Source of the DNA: Streptomyces leeuwenhoekii
GTDB lineage: Bacteria > Actinomycetota > Actinomycetes > Streptomycetales > Streptomycetaceae
DNA length: 64,000 nucleotides
Direction: 5' to 3'
NCBI RefSeq assembly: GCF_001013905.1
Contig: NZ_LN831790.1
Location: forward strand, 3,672,001-3,736,000
The position numbers and the translations under genes are program-made. The notes under the pieces are model-generated. The model had not been told where the DNA came from and searched no databases. It worked only from the letters and a program-made list of their open reading frames with translations. Positions 60,576 to 64,000 of this stretch are shown in pieces (within the stretch, counting starts at the first letter, position 1; the number at the start of each line of letters is the position of its first letter).

Positions 60576-61352
60576 ATGGCCACCGCCGCCCCGTCCGCCG
60601 CCTCCCGCATCGCCGTCGTCACCGGTGCGAGCAGCGGTATCGGCGCCGCCACGGCACGGCAGCTCGCCGCCGCCGGCTACCGGGTCGTGCTGACCGCCCG
60701 CCGCAAGGACCGCATCGAGGCGATCGCCGAGGAGATCACCGCGGCCGGCCACTCGGCCACGGCGTACCAGCTCGACGTCACCGACCGCGCCGCGGTGGAC
60801 GAGTTCGCGACGGCGTTCAGGACGATCGGTGTCCTGGTCAACAACGCCGGCGGTGCCCTCGGCCTGGACCCGGTGGCGACCGGCGACCCCGAGGACTGGC
60901 GCCGGATGTACGACACCAACGTCCTCGGCACCCTGCACCTCACCCAGGCCCTGCTGCCCAAGCTGGAGGCGAGCGGCGACGGCACGGTGGTCGTCGTCTC
61001 CTCCACCGCCGGCCACGGCACCTACGAGGGCGGCGCCGGCTATGCCGCCGCCAAGCACGGCGCCCACGTCCTGGCCGAGACCCTGCGGCTGGAGATCGTC
61101 GGCCGCCCGGTCCGCGTCGTCGAGATCGCGCCCGGCCTGGTGAAGACGGAGGAGTTCGCGCTGACCCGCTTCGGCGGCGACCGGGAGCGTGCGGCCAAGG
61201 TCTACGAGGGCGTCCGGGACCCGCTCACCGCCGACGACGTCGCCGAGACCATCACCTGGGCGGTCACCCGCCCCAGCCACGTCAACATCGACCTCCTCGT
61301 CGTCCGCCCGCGCGCCCAGGCGTCCAACACGAAGGTGCACCGGGAGGCGTGA
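60576..61352 (+). CDS. Short-chain dehydrogenase/reductase (YdfG-like)
   Basis: 258 residues, classical SDR: cofactor motif VTGASSGIGAATARQLA, RR after beta2 (ARRKDR) suggesting NADP, NNAGG, VVVSSTAGH with catalytic Ser, and YAAAKHG with Tyr-Lys. Resembles the YdfG 3-hydroxy-acid dehydrogenase group (serine/threonine-type beta-hydroxy acids). ATG 60576 has gaggag upstream. Substrate not certain. Convergent with rtcB. Confidence 0.92.
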   Translation: MATAAPSAASRIAVVTGASSGIGAATARQLAAAGYRVVLTARRKDRIEAIAEEITAAGHSATAYQLDVTDRAAVDEFATAFRTIGVLVNNAGGALGLDPVATGDPEDWRRMYDTNVLGTLHLTQALLPKLEASGDGTVVVVSSTAGHGTYEGGAGYAAAKHGAHVLAETLRLEIVGRPVRVVEIAPGLVKTEEFALTRFGGDRERAAKVYEGVRDPLTADDVAETITWAVTRPSHVNIDLLVVRPRAQASNTKVHREA

Positions 61353-61364
61353 CGCTCCCGGTGC
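61337..61364. terminator. Terminator overlapping the SDR stop, between SDR and rtcB
   Basis: GCACCGGGAG (61337-61346) pairs perfectly with 61355-61364. The 8-nt loop contains the SDR stop codon. With only 27 bp between the convergent stops it can serve both genes. Confidence 0.75.
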
Positions 61365-61379
61365 GCAGGCGACGGGCCG

Positions 61380-62573
61380 TCAGCCCTTCACGCAGACGAC
61401 CTGCTTGAGCTTCGCCACCACCTCCACCAGATCCCGCTGCTGGTCGATGACCTGCTCGATCGGCTTGTAGGCGCCCGGGATCTCGTCCACGACGCCGGAG
61501 TCCTTGCGGCACTCCACGCCCCGGGTCTGCTCCTCCAGGTCCTGGGTGGTGAAGCGCCGCTTGGCGGCGTTGCGGCTCATGCGCCGGCCGGCGCCGTGCG
61601 AGGCCGAGTTGAACGCCTTGTCGTTCCCGAGGCCCCTGACGATGTACGAACCCGTGCCCATGGAGCCCGGGATGATGCCGTAGTCGCCCGAGCCTGCGCG
61701 GATCGCGCCCTTGCGGGTGACGAGCAGGTCCATGCCGTCGTAGCGCTCCTCGGCCACGTAGTTGTGGTGCGCGCTGATCTCCGGCTCGAAGGCGGGCTTC
61801 GCCTTCTTGAACTCCTTGCGGATCACGTCCTTCAGGAGGGCCATCATGATCGAGCGGTTGTACCTGGCGTACTCCTGCGCCCAGAACAGGTCGTTGCGGT
61901 ACGCCGCCATCTGCGGCGTGTCCGCCACGAAGACGGCGAGGTCGCGGTCGACCAGGCCCTGGTTGTGGGGGAGCTGCCGGGCCACGCCGATGTGATGCTC
62001 GGCCAGTTCCTTGCCGATGTTGCGGGAGCCGGAGTGCAGCATCAGCCAGACGGCTCCGTCGGCGTCCAGGCACACCTCGACGAAGTGGTTGCCGCCGCCC
62101 AGCGTCCCCATCTGCCGGGCCGCGCGCTCCGCACGGAAGCGGACCGCCTCGGCGACCGAGCCGAACCGCTCCCAGAAGCCGTCCCATCCGGCCGTCGCGA
62201 ACCCGTGCAGCCGCCCGGGGTCGACCGGGTCGTCGTGCATCCCGCGTCCCACCGGTATCGCCTGCTCGATCCGCGACCGCAGCCGGGACAGGTCCCCCGG
62301 CAGGTCGTTCGCCGTCAGCGACGTCTTCACGGCGGACATCCCGCACCCGATGTCGACGCCCACCGCCGCCGGGCACACCGCGCCCCGCATGGCGATGACG
62401 GAGCCGACCGTGGCGCCCTTGCCGTAGTGCACGTCGGGCATCACGGCCAGTCCCTCGATCCACGGCAGCGTGGCGACGTTCCGCAACTGCTGCAGCGCCA
62501 CCTCCTCCACCGAGGCGGGGTCGGTCCACATCCGGATCGGCACCCGCGCGCCCGGCAGCTCCACGTACGACAT
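61380..62573 (-). CDS. rtcB: RtcB-type RNA ligase
   Basis: 397 residues, GTP- and Mn-dependent ligase joining 2',3'-cyclic phosphate or 3'-phosphate to 5'-OH RNA ends. Metal and guanylylation landmarks: AVGVDIGCGMSAV (Cys ligand), GTLGGGNHFVEV, MLHSGSRNIGK and ISAHHNYV, and HGAGRRMSR near the C-terminus carrying the nucleotide-linked His region. Shorter than archaeal RtcB (~480) but usual for this bacterial subgroup. ATG 62573 has gagg 5 nt upstream. No archease or RNA-repair partner is adjacent. Confidence 0.95.
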   Translation of the reverse strand: MSYVELPGARVPIRMWTDPASVEEVALQQLRNVATLPWIEGLAVMPDVHYGKGATVGSVIAMRGAVCPAAVGVDIGCGMSAVKTSLTANDLPGDLSRLRSRIEQAIPVGRGMHDDPVDPGRLHGFATAGWDGFWERFGSVAEAVRFRAERAARQMGTLGGGNHFVEVCLDADGAVWLMLHSGSRNIGKELAEHHIGVARQLPHNQGLVDRDLAVFVADTPQMAAYRNDLFWAQEYARYNRSIMMALLKDVIRKEFKKAKPAFEPEISAHHNYVAEERYDGMDLLVTRKGAIRAGSGDYGIIPGSMGTGSYIVRGLGNDKAFNSASHGAGRRMSRNAAKRRFTTQDLEEQTRGVECRKDSGVVDEIPGAYKPIEQVIDQQRDLVEVVAKLKQVVCVKG

Positions 62574-62790
62574 CTCAGCCTCATTCCCCCGGAAAACGAA
62601 CAGAAGTCTCAATGCGCAAAACCGGCGCCAGGGTCAACGAAACCGGACGACGGACCGGCGGCCACGGCAGCGCGTGCGATACACATTGTCTCCGGGGGGC
62701 GCCCCCGTGCGGCAAGCGAATAACCAGCAGGGACACTGAAGGACCGACCACCCGGCCACCGTCCAGGCCACCGTCGAGAGGAGCCCTACC

Positions 62791-63687
62791 GTGCAGCGGA
62801 AGGCGTACGTACCCGGCGTCGCCGCCCTCCTCGCGGCGGTGCTGGCCGGCTGCACGGGCGGCTCCGGCGACGGCGGCACGACCGACGACGCCAACCCGGG
62901 CGGCACGGGCCGGGCGACGGCCGCGGCCGAGCCGGGCAGGTACCGCACGCTGCCCGAGCCCTGCGGCGCGGTCGGCCAGGAGATGCTCGACTCGCTCCTG
63001 CCCGGCATCGCGGAGATCGTGGACGAGGAGCAGCGCGAGAAGGCGTACGACGGCGAGGCGACGCTCACCTACGACACCGACCGCAAGGTCGGCTGCCGCT
63101 GGAAGGTGGAGTCGGCGGACGCCGTCGACCATCTGCTCGTCGACTTCGAGCGGGTGGTGTCGTACGACTCGGCGGTGAGCGACGACAGCGAGGCCGAGCG
63201 GGTCTTCGCGACGAAGGCGGAGGCGGCCGACCTGCCCGAGCCGGAGCCCGAGTCCGAGTCGGAGTCAGAGTCGGCTTCGGAGTCGGAGTCCGGTTCCGGC
63301 GAGGACGGCGCGGCCTCCTCCGCCGGCGCGAGCACCTCGTCCTCCCCCAGCCCGTCCGCCTCCTCCTCGGCCGCCGCCTCCGGGAGCGCGTCCCAGGACG
63401 CCGCCCCGGGCACCTCGCAGAGCCCCTCCGCCGGCGCGTCCACCGACCTCCAGCCCCGCCTCCTCGACGACCTCGGCGACGAGGCGTTCCTCGACGACGA
63501 GCTGAGCGCCTCCGGCTCGACGGCCGAACAGCGCACGGTGACTGTGGCGTTCCGCACGTCCAACGTCATCGTGACCATCGAGTACGCGGAGCAGCCGGCG
63601 ACGGTGGGGGTCGTCCCGGACAGCGCGGAATTGCAGGACAGGGCGCGGAAACTGGCCGCCCGGCTGGCGGACACGCTGAGCGGCTGA
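62791..63687 (+). CDS. DUF3558-type lipoprotein with low-complexity insert
   Basis: 298 residues. Signal with lipobox LAGC (Cys21), a short linker, then a DUF3558-like domain opening (LPEPCGAVGQEMLDSLLPG, VGCRWKVE) and a closing half (RTVTVAFRTSNVIVTIEYA, LQDRARKLAARLAD). The two halves are split by about 85 residues of PESESESE-, SASSS- and SPSPS-type sequence. GTG start at 62791. Surface protein of unknown role; followed by a second lipoprotein gene of similar start. Confidence 0.85.
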   Translation: MQRKAYVPGVAALLAAVLAGCTGGSGDGGTTDDANPGGTGRATAAAEPGRYRTLPEPCGAVGQEMLDSLLPGIAEIVDEEQREKAYDGEATLTYDTDRKVGCRWKVESADAVDHLLVDFERVVSYDSAVSDDSEAERVFATKAEAADLPEPEPESESESESASESESGSGEDGAASSAGASTSSSPSPSASSSAAASGSASQDAAPGTSQSPSAGASTDLQPRLLDDLGDEAFLDDELSASGSTAEQRTVTVAFRTSNVIVTIEYAEQPATVGVVPDSAELQDRARKLAARLADTLSG

Positions 63688-63822
63688 CCGGTCGTCGGGC
63701 CGCCGGGGCGAGCACGGCCGAGGTGCCCCGCAGGCGCCCGCACCGATTCCCCACCGCGTACCGTGACCCCTCGGACCCGTTCCGGACCGCAGGAACCACG
63801 AGCGTCATGAGTGAAGGAACCA

Positions 63823-64000
63823 TGCAGCGACGAGCCCAGCGAGACCAGCGAGCCCAGCGACCCCGGCGAGCCGGGCGCCTTCCCCGCGTCCTTGTCTGCG
63901 CGGTCGCCGTCCCCGTGATGCTGGCCGCCGCCGGCTGCTCCTCCGACTCCGGCTCCGGCTCCGGTGACGAGGGCGGCAAGGCGGCGAAGAGCACCGCGTC
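63823..64000 (+). CDS. Second lipoprotein, partial (paralogue of the preceding gene)
   Basis: The N-terminal ~59 residues only; the gene runs off the right edge. MQRRAQRDQRAQR resembles the start VQRKA of the previous protein. A basic region with an imperfect AQRxQRAQRP repeat is followed by a hydrophobic core and lipobox AAAGC, then a Ser/Gly linker. A ribosome site gaagga lies just upstream; an in-frame ATG at 63808 is an alternative. By position and start it is likely another DUF3558-type lipoprotein. Confidence 0.7.

Overview
The window is high-GC actinobacterial DNA that reads as a Streptomyces chromosome core. The evidence is strong GC bias at third codon positions, frequent GTG starts, 1-4 nt translational overlaps, futalosine-type menaquinone genes, the pairing of an XRE/DUF5753 regulator with a DUF397 protein, and many Streptomyces-type lipoproteins. 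I saw no rRNA, tRNA, CRISPR array, insertion sequence or complete prophage.

Layout. 1-2227 (minus): start of a nuo operon (nuoA-B-C-D, nuoD cut by the edge), with two Rex-like operators in its upstream region. 2975-3847: secreted NlpC/P60 hydrolase. 4109-6727: MenJ-like reductase, acetyltransferase and menG. 6758-10576: exopolysaccharide-type operon (small membrane protein, NodB-GT2 fusion, acyltransferase). 10790-17739: GH18-like lipoprotein, mqnC with a reduced amidohydrolase, membrane proteins, prepilin peptidase, an orphan double-glycine peptide and mqnA. 18041-25112: cold-shock gene, XRE-cupin regulator divergent from azlCD, methyltransferase, MFS/TetR pair, a WhiJ-like trio and a NUDIX protein. 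25141-31959: lipid module resembling mycobacterial fadA2-fabG4-htdX (acyl-CoA ligase, thiolase, two-domain FabG, MaoC, TetR), with TTAC...GTAA palindromes upstream of three transcription units. 32009-33546: dicarboxylate/amino-acid symporter with a cysteine-containing upstream leader peptide. 33740-40917: DUF4229, GNAT, UdgX, mqnE, Lrp, ubiX, mqnP-like ubiA and ubiD-type decarboxylase. 40998-44581: esterase, double-MerR regulator, SRPBCC protein and a chimeric sigma factor remnant. 44660-52434: system II cytochrome c maturation (tlpA-ccdA-resB-ccsB), deacetylase-like lipoprotein, histidine phosphatase and hemL. 52900-64000: hypothetical protein, two phage-like genes, a two-component system, flavin oxidoreductase pair with MarR, ynfA, SDR, rtcB and DUF3558 lipoproteins.

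Functional theme: much of the window serves respiration. It holds complex I, four or more menaquinone steps (MqnA, MqnC, MqnE, prenyltransferase, UbiD/UbiX decarboxylation, MenG methylation, side-chain reduction), haem synthesis and cytochrome c assembly. MqnB and MqnD are not in the window.

Most of the window is conserved housekeeping DNA and I did not find a whole new system. The observations most worth checking are the Cys-codon leader peptide before the symporter, the sigma factor/CU044_5270-like in-frame chimera, the shared palindromes of the lipid module, the operator overlapping a leaderless azlC promoter, and the orphan double-glycine peptide.
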